Origin: Sabulicella rubraurantiaca
Lineage (GTDB): Bacteria > Pseudomonadota > Alphaproteobacteria > Acetobacterales > Acetobacteraceae
DNA: 57,181 nucleotides
Assembly (NCBI RefSeq): GCF_017355885.1
Contig: NZ_JAFEUU010000020.1
Span: 1 to 57,181, forward strand
Direction of reading: 5' to 3'
Below the pieces are notes generated by a model. It did not search any database. It saw only the letters and a program-made list of their open reading frames with translations, and had not been told where the DNA came from. How positions within the stretch are numbered: the first letter of the stretch is position 1; each line of letters begins with the position of its first letter. Positions 50,408 through 57,181 of this stretch are shown one piece after another. A program made the position numbers and the translations under genes.

Positions 50408-50496
50408 CGCAGTCAGCGTGCTGACCGCGCCAAGCGATTTGCGAGTCTGATTCACCGCCTCGATGATCTCACCTCGGTGGATCAGGCTCGGCGCGC

Positions 50497-50526
50497 TTGA
50501 TGCGGCGGCATCGGAGGGCCTAGCCT
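50497..50526 (+). promoter_or_regulatory. Candidate promoter of the tctCBA operon
   Basis: TTGATG (50497-50502), an 18-base spacer and TAGCCT (50521-50526), 46 bases before the tctC ATG. The elements match those proposed before leuA and the cluster 2 transporter. Confidence 0.4.
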
Positions 50527-50529
50527 TCC

Positions 50530-50559
50530 CCCTGGACGCGGCGCCAAGCCGCGCCAGGG
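50530..50559 (+). promoter_or_regulatory. Bulged stem-loop next to the tctC ribosome binding site
   Basis: CCCTGG-A-CGCGGC, loop GCCAA, GCCGCG-CCAGGG: 12 pairs with one bulged A, ending in the first G residues of the Shine-Dalgarno GGGAGGAAG (50557-50565). It could limit ribosome access to tctC or protect the 5' end of the message. Confidence 0.5.
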
Positions 50560-50572
50560 AGGAAGAAACGCC

Positions 50573-51553
50573 ATGGTGCCCACGCGCCGCCGCGCCCTGC
50601 TTGCCGCCATTGCCGGCGTCGGGCTTGCCACGCCTGCCCTCGCGCAGGGCCGCTACCCGTCCCGTCCGGTCCAGCTGATCGTGCCCTGGGGCGCAGGGGG
50701 CGGAACCGACGCCACCGCGCGCATCATCGGCTCCCTGCTGGAGCGCGACCTGGGACAGCCGGTGAACGTGGTGAACCGCACCGGCGGGTCCGGGGTGGTC
50801 GGCCATTCCGCCATCGCCACCGCGCCGCCCGATGGCCACACCATCGGCATGCTCACCGTCGAGATCGCGATGATGCACTGGCAGGGGCTGACGGAACTCA
50901 AGCCGAGCTCCTACACCCCCGTCGCGCTGCTGAACCAGGACCCGCCCGGGGTGCAGGTGGCGCAGAACGCGCCCTATGCGGATATCCGCGCCCTGGCCGA
51001 GGCCATCAAGTCGCGCCCTGCCGGCACGTTCCGCGCAAGCGGCACCGGGCAGGGAGGCATCTGGCACCTCGCCCTGGTGGGCTGGCTGCAGGCCATGGGA
51101 CTGCGAGGTGACCACGTGCGCTGGGTTCCTTCCAACGGCGCGGCGCCGGCGATGCAGGAACTTGCGGCGGGCGGCATTGAGATCGTCACCTGCTCCGTGC
51201 CCGAGGCGCGGGCGATGCTGGATGCTGGCCGCGCCCGGTCCCTGGCCATCATGGCACCGGAGCGCAACCCGCAATTCGCCCAAGTGCCGACTCTGAACGA
51301 GACGCTGGGCATCAACTACTCCACCGGCGCGTGGCGCGGCATCGCGGGGCCGCGCAACATGCCCGCCCCGGTCGTCACGCGTCTCGGCGAGGCGCTGAAG
51401 CGCGCCTACGACAGCAACGAATACAAGGAGTTCATGGCGAGCCGCGGCTTCGGCACGGTCTGGCGCGACGCCGAGGGCTTCGGCAGCTTCATGGCCGAAT
51501 CCGACCGCAGCATGGGCGAGGCAATGCGCGCCGCCGGCTTGGCGCGCGGCTGA
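50573..51553 (+). CDS. tctC: Tripartite tricarboxylate transporter binding protein TctC
   Basis: 326 residues. Signal peptide with TRRRALLAAIAGVGLATPA (cleaved near ALAQ), then RPVQLIVPWGAGGGTDATAR and VVNRTGGSGVVGHSAIATAP, typical of the Bug/TctC family. It delivers a carboxylate to the TctAB membrane complex. AGGGAGGAAG precedes ATG 50573. tctB and tctA follow at 10 bases and 1 base spacing. Confidence 0.93.
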   Translation: MVPTRRRALLAAIAGVGLATPALAQGRYPSRPVQLIVPWGAGGGTDATARIIGSLLERDLGQPVNVVNRTGGSGVVGHSAIATAPPDGHTIGMLTVEIAMMHWQGLTELKPSSYTPVALLNQDPPGVQVAQNAPYADIRALAEAIKSRPAGTFRASGTGQGGIWHLALVGWLQAMGLRGDHVRWVPSNGAAPAMQELAAGGIEIVTCSVPEARAMLDAGRARSLAIMAPERNPQFAQVPTLNETLGINYSTGAWRGIAGPRNMPAPVVTRLGEALKRAYDSNEYKEFMASRGFGTVWRDAEGFGSFMAESDRSMGEAMRAAGLARG

Positions 51554-51563
51554 GGGCGCGGCG

Positions 51564-52028
51564 TTGCGCCTGAACGACGCGGTGCTGGGGGCGCTGCTTC
51601 TCGGCCTCGCAGCATGGGTCTGGTGGATGACCGGGTTCTTCCCGGACTTCCCCGGCCAGGCCTACGGGCCGCGTCTCTTCCCGCGCATCCTCGCCACCGG
51701 CATCGCGCTGTGCGGCGCGGTGCTCCTTCTGCGCGGCTTGCGGGAGCGTGCGCCTTTCCTGCTCGTCGAGGACTGGATGCGCGACCCGACGCGCCTCGTC
51801 TCCTTCCTGGCCGTGCCGGGGGCGACGCTGGTCTACATCTTCCTGTCGGAGCAAGTGGGGTTCATCCCAATCGCCTTCGCGCTGCTGCTGGGGCTGTTCC
51901 TGTGGTTCCGGGCGCGGGCCATCGTGGCGCTGCCCGTGGCGGCCGGCGTCACCCTGGCCGTCCACTGGTTCTTCGCTGGGATGATGCGCGTGCCATTGCC
52001 GCGCGGCTGGCTGGACGCGGTGCTGTAG
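51564..52028 (+). CDS. tctB: Tripartite tricarboxylate transporter small membrane protein TctB
   Basis: 154 residues with four predicted membrane helices: LGALLLGLAAWVWWMTGFF, FPRILATGIALCGAVLLLRG, VSFLAVPGATLVYIFLSEQV and FIPIAFALLLGLFLWFRA. The motif FPDFPGQAYGPRLFPRI is typical of TctB. The start appears to be TTG at 51564, with TGAGGG upstream. It lies between tctC and tctA. Confidence 0.9.
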   Translation: MRLNDAVLGALLLGLAAWVWWMTGFFPDFPGQAYGPRLFPRILATGIALCGAVLLLRGLRERAPFLLVEDWMRDPTRLVSFLAVPGATLVYIFLSEQVGFIPIAFALLLGLFLWFRARAIVALPVAAGVTLAVHWFFAGMMRVPLPRGWLDAVL

Positions 52029-52029
52029 C

Positions 52030-53529
52030 ATGGAAGCGATCCTGCAGGCCTTCGCGCTGGTCTTCGACCCCTTTGTGCTGGGGGTGATCCTGGCCTCGGC
52101 GGTGTTCGGACTCTTCGTAGGCGCCATGCCCGGCCTGACCGCGACCATGGCGACGGCGCTGCTGGTGCCCGTCACCTTCTTCATGCCGCCCGTGCCGGCG
52201 CTGGCGGCGATCGTCACCGCCACCGCCATGGCGATCTTCGCGGGCGACATCCCGGGCGCGATGCTGCGCATGCCGGGCACACCGGCCTCGGCCGCCTATG
52301 CCGACGAATCCTACGCCATGACGCGGCGCGGCCAGCTCAATCTCAACATGGGGGTGAACCTCGTTTTCTCGGTCGCGGGCGGGTTGATCGGTGTCGCGGT
52401 GCTGGTGCTCTGCGCGCCCCTGTTGGCCGAGGTGGCGATCAACTTCTCCTCCTACGAATATTTCTGGCTCGCGTGCCTGGGCCTGACCTGCGCCGTGTTC
52501 CTGTCCAACGCGGATCCGGTGAAGGGCGTGCTTTCGCTGCTGATCGGCTTGCTTCTCGCCACGGTCGGCATCGACCCTTCGGCGGGCGTGCCGCGCTTCA
52601 CCTTTGGCGAGGTGGAGCTGATGCAGGGGGTCAACTTCGTCGCCACCATGATCGGCATGTTCGCTATCTCGGAATTGCTGCGCAACGCGGTGACGGTGCG
52701 CAGCGCCGGAGGCGCGGTGGTGGAGCAGGTGGGCGACGTGTTTCGCGGCCTGGGCCCGGTGTGGCGCCGCTACTGGTTCAACTTCCTGCGCGGCAGCGGG
52801 ATTGGCACGTTGATTGGGGCGCTGCCGGGCGCGGGGGCGGATATCGCGGCCTGGATCTCCTACGCCGTGTCCAAGCGTTTCTCCCGTGAGAAGGAGAAGT
52901 TCGGCACCGGTCATGTGGAAGGGGTGGTGGACGCGACCGCGGCAAACAACTCCGCCCTGGCCGGCGCCTGGATCCCAGCGCTGGTCTTCGGCATCCCGGG
53001 GGACTCGATCACCGCCATCGTCATCGGCGTGCTCTACATGAAGGGCATGAACCCGGGGCCGACCGTGTTCCTGGAGAACCCGCAATTCATCTACGCGGTG
53101 TTCCTCGTCTTCATCCTGGCCAACCTGCTGCTGCTTCCGCTGGGCTGGGCGGCGATCAAGGGGGCGCGGCAAGTGTTGCGGACGCCGCGCGAGCTGCTGC
53201 TCCCCGTGATCCTGCTGTTCTGCATCGTCGGCTCCTTCGCCATGACCAACAGCCTCTATGGCGTGTCGCTCATGCTCGCCATGGGGCTGTTCGGATGGTT
53301 CCTCGAGGAGCACGGCATCCCGGTCGCGCCGCTCATCCTCGGCCTCGTGCTCGGCGAGATGCTGGAGCAGACCTTCGTGCAGAATATGATCAAGGCCGAT
53401 GGCGACTGGCTCGCCTTCTTCAGCCGGCCCATCGCAGGGACGCTGGGCGTGGCGACGCTGGTGACCTGGGCGTTGATGGTGGTGCGGGCGGTGGTTGGGG
53501 TTCGCGCGCCGAAGCTGCAGGTGACTTGA
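52030..53529 (+). CDS. tctA: Tripartite tricarboxylate transporter large membrane protein TctA
   Basis: 499 residues, about eleven to twelve hydrophobic segments, with the TctA signatures VGAMPGLTATMATALLVPVT and GTLIGALPGAGADIAAWISY. It forms the transport channel, driven by ion gradients. It starts one base after tctB. Two GC hairpins follow before the convergent gene. Confidence 0.95.
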   Translation: MEAILQAFALVFDPFVLGVILASAVFGLFVGAMPGLTATMATALLVPVTFFMPPVPALAAIVTATAMAIFAGDIPGAMLRMPGTPASAAYADESYAMTRRGQLNLNMGVNLVFSVAGGLIGVAVLVLCAPLLAEVAINFSSYEYFWLACLGLTCAVFLSNADPVKGVLSLLIGLLLATVGIDPSAGVPRFTFGEVELMQGVNFVATMIGMFAISELLRNAVTVRSAGGAVVEQVGDVFRGLGPVWRRYWFNFLRGSGIGTLIGALPGAGADIAAWISYAVSKRFSREKEKFGTGHVEGVVDATAANNSALAGAWIPALVFGIPGDSITAIVIGVLYMKGMNPGPTVFLENPQFIYAVFLVFILANLLLLPLGWAAIKGARQVLRTPRELLLPVILLFCIVGSFAMTNSLYGVSLMLAMGLFGWFLEEHGIPVAPLILGLVLGEMLEQTFVQNMIKADGDWLAFFSRPIAGTLGVATLVTWALMVVRAVVGVRAPKLQVT

Positions 53530-53534
53530 GGCGG

Positions 53535-53576
53535 GCGGGGCCATGCCCCGCGCCGGGGGGCTTCGGCTCCCCCCGG
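53535..53576. terminator. Two GC stem-loops between convergent genes
   Basis: GCGGGGC-CAT-GCCCCGC type hairpin (53535-53551) and CCGGGGGG/CCCCCCGG with an eight-base loop (53553-53576) lie between tctA and a convergent binding-protein gene. A bidirectional terminator is likely despite the lack of T-tracts. Confidence 0.5.
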
Positions 53577-53602
53577 ACCCCGCCACAATTTGAGGATGCT
53601 CG

Positions 53603-55246
53603 CTACGCGAGCGTCGTCAAATCCTGGAACCAATGCTGCGCCGGGACATAGCTGCGGACATTGCGGCTCATCGCCTTCGGGTTGGTGTCGTGCGCTACGA
53701 AGACCCACAGCGCCTCGTTCACCACCTTCTCGTGCACGTGGCGCATCAGCGCGTCCTGCTCCGCCGTGTCGAAGCTCTGCATGGCGCGGTCCAGCAGCGC
53801 GTCCATCTCGGCGTCGCGGTAATGGGCATAGTTCACGCCGACTGGGGCGATCTGGTTGGAGTGGAAGAAGCGGATGAAGGCGTAGAGCGGATCGCTGGTC
53901 AGGTAGGCGACGTTGTTCGCGGTGATGTTGCCGCTACGCGCGATCTCGCCCAGCGCGCCCTGGCGCCAGCAGGTGTAGAGCACCTCCAGTTCCACGACCT
54001 GGAAGTCCACCTGGATGCCCACCTCGCGCCAGGCGGCCTGGATATACTCGTTCATGGGCATGGAAAGCATCTGGCCCGAGCCGCCCGAAGGGACGATGAA
54101 GCGCGTCCGCAGCGGGTTGCGCGGGCCGAACCCGGCCTCGGCCAGCAGGCGCCGCGCCTCGCCGGGGTCGTGACGGATCTGGAATTCCGGCCGCCCGAAC
54201 CAAGGGGAGGAAGGATCCACCACACCCACGGCCGGCTTGGCCAGCCCGTTCAGCAGCGCCACCACCTCGTCGCGGTTGATGGCGAGGTTGGCGGCGCGGC
54301 GCAGCCGCACGTCGCGCCAGGGCGAGCCCTCGACCAGCGACAGGTGATAGTTCCAGACATGCGGCGTCACGTTCTCCACGATCCTCGCGCCGGATTGGCG
54401 CAGGCGGGGCAGGAGGTCCGGCGCAGGGCTCTCGATGATGTCGAGCTGGTTGGTCAGCAGCGCATTTGTGCGCGTCGTGGTCTCCGGCGCCACCACCATC
54501 ACGATGCGATCCGTCTTGGGCATGCGCGCCGGGTTCCAGTAGGCGTTGTTGCGCACCAGCTCGGCGCGCTCGCGCGGGACGAGGCGGGCGAGGCGGAAGG
54601 GGCCGGTGCCCGACGGCTCCAGCGCGAAGCGGTCCCAGGACCGGCCCAGCTTCTCGTATTGGGCTGGGGAGGAGATGAGGAACCACAGCATCTGGTAGGG
54701 GAAGAAGCTGTCCACCGCCTTGGTCGTAACCTCGACCGTCATCGCGTCCAGCTTCCGCCAGGATGCGACGGACGGCAGGCGCGGCCGCACCTGTGCCGAC
54801 TGGCGGTTGTCGAAATGCGGCGCCTGCGGGTTCAGAACCTTCTCGAAGTTCCAGATCACCGCATCGGCGTCGAAATCGCTGCCGTCATGGAACTTCACGC
54901 CCGAACGCAGGCGGAACATCCACTTGGTGCGGTCGGCCGGGTCCGCTTCCCAGGAGGTGGCGAGGCCGGGGACGAGCTTTCCGGGCCGCTCGGCCACGTC
55001 CATCTCCCAGGCGACGAGCGGGTCGTAGAGCGTATGGCCGGTGAATTGGTAGGCGCCCGCGCCGCGGTCGGGCTGGCCGGTGGCCTGTGGGATGTCGGCC
55101 ATGGAGATCCCATAGCGCAGCACCCGTTCACCGCCCGAAGATTGGGCAACTGCTTCCTCTGGCGCAAATGGAATCGGCAGACTGGCCATTCCAGCGGCAC
55201 CCATGAGGGCCAGCAGGTCACGGCGGGACACGGAATCTTGCGGCAT
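53603..55246 (-). CDS. ABC transporter substrate-binding protein, dipeptide/nickel (family 5) type
   Basis: 547 residues. The twin-arginine-type signal SRRDLLALMGAAGMASLPIP is at the N terminus. The solute-binding family 5 domain follows: AYQFTGHTLYDPLVAWEMD, WMFRLRSGVKFHDGSDFDAD, and SGTGPFRLARLVPRERAELV. It resembles DppA/OppA-like proteins. No permease or ATPase genes are next to it, so it works with components encoded elsewhere. A dyad lies just upstream of its ribosome binding site. Confidence 0.9.
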   Translation of the reverse strand: MPQDSVSRRDLLALMGAAGMASLPIPFAPEEAVAQSSGGERVLRYGISMADIPQATGQPDRGAGAYQFTGHTLYDPLVAWEMDVAERPGKLVPGLATSWEADPADRTKWMFRLRSGVKFHDGSDFDADAVIWNFEKVLNPQAPHFDNRQSAQVRPRLPSVASWRKLDAMTVEVTTKAVDSFFPYQMLWFLISSPAQYEKLGRSWDRFALEPSGTGPFRLARLVPRERAELVRNNAYWNPARMPKTDRIVMVVAPETTTRTNALLTNQLDIIESPAPDLLPRLRQSGARIVENVTPHVWNYHLSLVEGSPWRDVRLRRAANLAINRDEVVALLNGLAKPAVGVVDPSSPWFGRPEFQIRHDPGEARRLLAEAGFGPRNPLRTRFIVPSGGSGQMLSMPMNEYIQAAWREVGIQVDFQVVELEVLYTCWRQGALGEIARSGNITANNVAYLTSDPLYAFIRFFHSNQIAPVGVNYAHYRDAEMDALLDRAMQSFDTAEQDALMRHVHEKVVNEALWVFVAHDTNPKAMSRNVRSYVPAQHWFQDLTTLA

Positions 55247-55257
55247 CTGGACTCACC

Positions 55258-55272
55258 CCGGTTGGAAACCGG
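55258..55272. promoter_or_regulatory. Perfect dyad upstream of the family 5 binding protein
   Basis: CCGGTT-GGA-AACCGG, a 6-base perfect inverted repeat, sits 12 bases upstream of the minus-strand start and touches the Shine-Dalgarno region. It may be an operator or an RNA hairpin; evidence is symmetry and position only. Confidence 0.35.
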
Positions 55273-55337
55273 AATGACCACAGCAAGCGCCGTGCCGCCC
55301 GTCGCGGCGCGGGCGCCATTGCGGCAATCTGCGTCCG

Positions 55338-56090
55338 ATGCTCCCGACCTCACTCTCCTTCTGGCAGGGGCCGCTCCTGGCCCTCCTCCTATCGCTGGCC
55401 TGGGCGGCGCTGCTGCGCGGGCGGCCCTTGGGGGCGCTGGCGCTTGGCCTCGGCGCGCTGGCGGGGTTTGCGCTGATCCTGGGGGTCAGCCTCGCCTCGC
55501 CCCGGCAAAGCTCCGAGCGCCTGCCGGCGCTGATGGCGGGGGCGGTCCTCCTGTCTCTGCCGCTGTGCTTCCTTCGGGGGGGATGGGCCGCCGGGGTGCT
55601 GGCGGCCGCTTCAGTGGCGGTTGGTGGCTGGTGGCTGGGCGGGGCGCCGCTCTGGGGGCCGGATGGGGCGCGCGCCCTGCCGGTGATGCTGGCCGCTGCG
55701 CTGCTCGCCGCCCTCGCGCTCACGGAAACGGGCGATGCGCGCCGTGCGGCCGCGGTGGCGGCGCTGGCGGCGGGGCTCCTCGTCCTGGCCGCTCCGCCAG
55801 GGCCATGGCTGATGCTCGGCCTGGTCTGGGCCGCGGCCGCTTCCGGTGCGATGGTGGCCGGCACGGCGATGCCGCTCGCGGCGCGCGTCCCCTTTGCGCT
55901 CGGCCTGGCCGGGGTGACGCTCGGCCCCGCCCTGGCGCGTGGTTCCCCGGGCGACTGGCTCGTGGCGCTGGCGCCCGCCGGAGCGATGATGCTCGCGCCA
56001 CGCCTCGCCACACGGGGCGGAGGATGGCTCGCCTTCGCAGCGCTCTCCGCGCTCGCGCTGCTAGCGGCATGGGGGATTTCCCTTGCTTGA
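55338..56090 (+). CDS. Polytopic membrane protein of unknown function
   Basis: 250 residues, extremely rich in Ala, Leu and Gly, with about seven hydrophobic segments (for example LLALLLSLAWAALLRG, LPALMAGAVLLSLPLCFLRG and GPWLMLGLVWAAAASGAMVA). I do not recognise a family. It begins 91 bases from the divergent binding protein and ends 48 bases before rfbB, so it may share the rfbB transcript. Short, low-complexity composition makes homology hard to judge. Confidence 0.6.
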   Translation: MLPTSLSFWQGPLLALLLSLAWAALLRGRPLGALALGLGALAGFALILGVSLASPRQSSERLPALMAGAVLLSLPLCFLRGGWAAGVLAAASVAVGGWWLGGAPLWGPDGARALPVMLAAALLAALALTETGDARRAAAVAALAAGLLVLAAPPGPWLMLGLVWAAAASGAMVAGTAMPLAARVPFALGLAGVTLGPALARGSPGDWLVALAPAGAMMLAPRLATRGGGWLAFAALSALALLAAWGISLA

Positions 56091-56138
56091 CCCATGAAGG
56101 GATTAGGGTATTGCCGGGCATCTTTTCGCGGAGGCCTT

Positions 56139-57181
56139 GTGACTCTTCTCCTCACCGGCGGCTGCGGGTTCATCGGCTCCGCAGTGGTTCGCCACATCCT
56201 CGGCACCACCGATGAGGTCGTGGTCAACATCGACAAGCTGACCTACGCCGCCAGCCCCGAAGCACTGGAATCCTGGCGCCAGCACCCGCGCCACGTGTTG
56301 ATCCAGGCCGATATCTGCGACGCCGAGGCGATGCGCTCGGCCTTCCGCACGCACCGGCCGCGCGCCGTCATGCACCTCGCGGCCGAGAGCCACGTGGACC
56401 GCTCCATCGACGGGCCGGCGGAATTCATCCGCACCAATGTCGTCGGCACCCAGGTGATGCTGGAGGCAGCGCGCGAATACTGGTCGTCGCTGCAGGGCGA
56501 GGCGAAGGCGGCGTTCCGCTTCCACCACGTCTCGACCGACGAGGTGTTCGGCTCACTCTACCCGGGCGATCCGCCCTTCACGCCCGAGACGCCCTATGAC
56601 CCGCGCTCGCCCTATTCGGCCAGCAAGGCGGCGAGCGACCATCTCGTGCGCGCCTGGAACCACACCTACGGCTTCCCGTCCTTCGTCTCCAACACGACGA
56701 ACAACTACGGCCCCTGGCAGTTCCCGGAGAAGCTGATCCCCCTCGTCACGCTCAACGCGCTCGAGGGCAAGAGCCTGCCGGTCTATGGCAAGGGCGACAA
56801 CGTCCGCGACTGGCTGCACGTGGAGGATCACGCCGAGGCGCTGGCCCTGGCGCTGTTCCGGGGGCGGCCCGGCGCGACCTACTGCATCGGCCCGCGCCAG
56901 GAGCGCACCAACCTTGAGGTGGTGAAGGCGATCTGCGCCACGCTCGACCGGCTGCGCCCGGATCCGGCCGGGCCGCGCGAGCGGCTGATCACCTTCGTGA
57001 AGGACCGCCCGGGCCATGATTTCCGCTACGCCATGGACCCCTCGGGCGCCGAGGCCGCGCTCGACTGGAAGGCCCGCTACGACTTCGAGAGCGGCCTGGA
57101 GCACACGATCCGTTGGTACCTGGACAACGAGGCCTGGTGGCGGCCGATCCGGGAGAAGGCCTATGCGGGCCAGCGTTTGGG
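56139..57181 (+). CDS. rfbB: dTDP-glucose 4,6-dehydratase (runs off the window edge)
   Basis: 347 codons are visible, close to full length. The NAD-binding motif is [20 protein letters not shown] (GGxGFIG), followed by [32 protein letters not shown] (Thr/Asp/Glu catalytic group) and [20 protein letters not shown] (Tyr-x3-Lys). [14 protein letters not shown] and RDWLHVEDH continue the family pattern. It makes dTDP-4-keto-6-deoxyglucose for rhamnose and other surface sugars. The start is GTG 56139 with GCGGAGG ahead. The other rhamnose genes probably lie beyond the edge. Confidence 0.95.
   Translation, partial: MTLLLTGGCGFIGSAVVRHILGTTDEVVVNIDKLTYAASPEALESWRQHPRHVLIQADICDAEAMRSAFRTHRPRAVMHLAAESHVDRSIDGPAEFIRTNVVGTQVMLEAAREYWSSLQGEAKAAFRFHHVSTDEVFGSLYPGDPPFTPETPYDPRSPYSASKAASDHLVRAWNHTYGFPSFVSNTTNNYGPWQFPEKLIPLVTLNALEGKSLPVYGKGDNVRDWLHVEDHAEALALALFRGRPGATYCIGPRQERTNLEVVKAICATLDRLRPDPAGPRERLITFVKDRPGHDFRYAMDPSGAEAALDWKARYDFESGLEHTIRWYLDNEAWWRPIREKAYAGQRL

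Noticed and set aside
50411-50426. Hairpin GTCAG-CGTG-CTGAC after leuA as terminator
   Set aside because: Only five pairs and no T-tract; too weak to call.
48254-51283. A 1009-codon open frame on the minus strand opposite leuA and tctC
   Set aside because: It lies antisense to two well-conserved genes, has His/Arg/Gly/Ala-rich low-complexity content and no domain; long antisense frames are expected at this GC level.

Overview
The window is about 57 kb of very GC-rich DNA with codon use strongly biased to G or C at the third position. It looks like the chromosome of an Acetobacteraceae-type alphaproteobacterium, Roseomonas or Roseococcus-like. Supporting signs are the hflK-hflC-degP-serB-miaA order, the ihfB-lapA-pyrF-trpF-trpB-trpA run, an alphaproteobacterial SOS box at recA, ThyX in place of ThyA, several tripartite-tricarboxylate (Tct) binding proteins and two branched-chain amino acid type ABC transporters. 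The genus is an inference. I see no prophage, insertion sequence, CRISPR array, rRNA or replication origin.

Region by region. 1-1084: end of tuf, tRNA-Trp, secE and nusG. The usual rplK does not follow nusG; remnants of an HMG-CoA-lyase-like gene and possibly a CoA-transferase lie there instead. 1342-4048: gamma-carbonic anhydrase, an EAL phosphodiesterase and gltX. 4123-7685: a damaged motility block. A comEC 5' fragment runs into a flgB 3' fragment, flgC and flhB each carry a frameshift, and fliE, fliQ and fliR are intact. 7686-12143: recA with its SOS box, a small repeat protein and alaS. 12233-22983: two complete HAAT-type ABC transporter operons on opposite strands, flanking a catalase-family gene fused to a membrane domain. 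22992-31363: tRNA-Thr, sppA, then a long overlapping chain (ihfB, lapA, pyrF, trpF, trpB, trpA, thyX, YciI-like, HD phosphohydrolase, PfkB kinase, 2'-5' RNA ligase-like). 31353-38384: mrp, hflK, hflC, degP, serB and miaA. 38446-42890: ilvB, ilvN, an unfamiliar zinc metallopeptidase and ilvC, closed by a strong terminator. 42940-48588: two OmpA-like lipoproteins, PuuE-type allantoinase, cytochrome c', cytochrome b, a 2-hydroxyacid dehydrogenase with an orphan TctC, and a small secreted protein. 48641-50407: a leucine-rich leader peptide followed by leuA. 50573-53529: a complete tctCBA operon. 53603-57181: a dipeptide-type binding protein, a membrane protein of unknown function and rfbB, which runs off the edge.

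Functionally the window combines core information processing (EF-Tu, SecE, NusG, GltX, AlaS, RecA, MiaA), valine/leucine/isoleucine and tryptophan synthesis, pyrimidine/thymidylate metabolism, envelope protein quality control and organic-acid/amino-acid uptake. The observations most worth a second look are the 33-codon Leu-rich leader ahead of leuA, a hairpin that would hide the ribosome binding site of an OmpA-like lipoprotein gene, the clustered lesions in the flagellar/comEC block together with the rearranged nusG flank, and the catalase-membrane fusion between two mirrored transporters.
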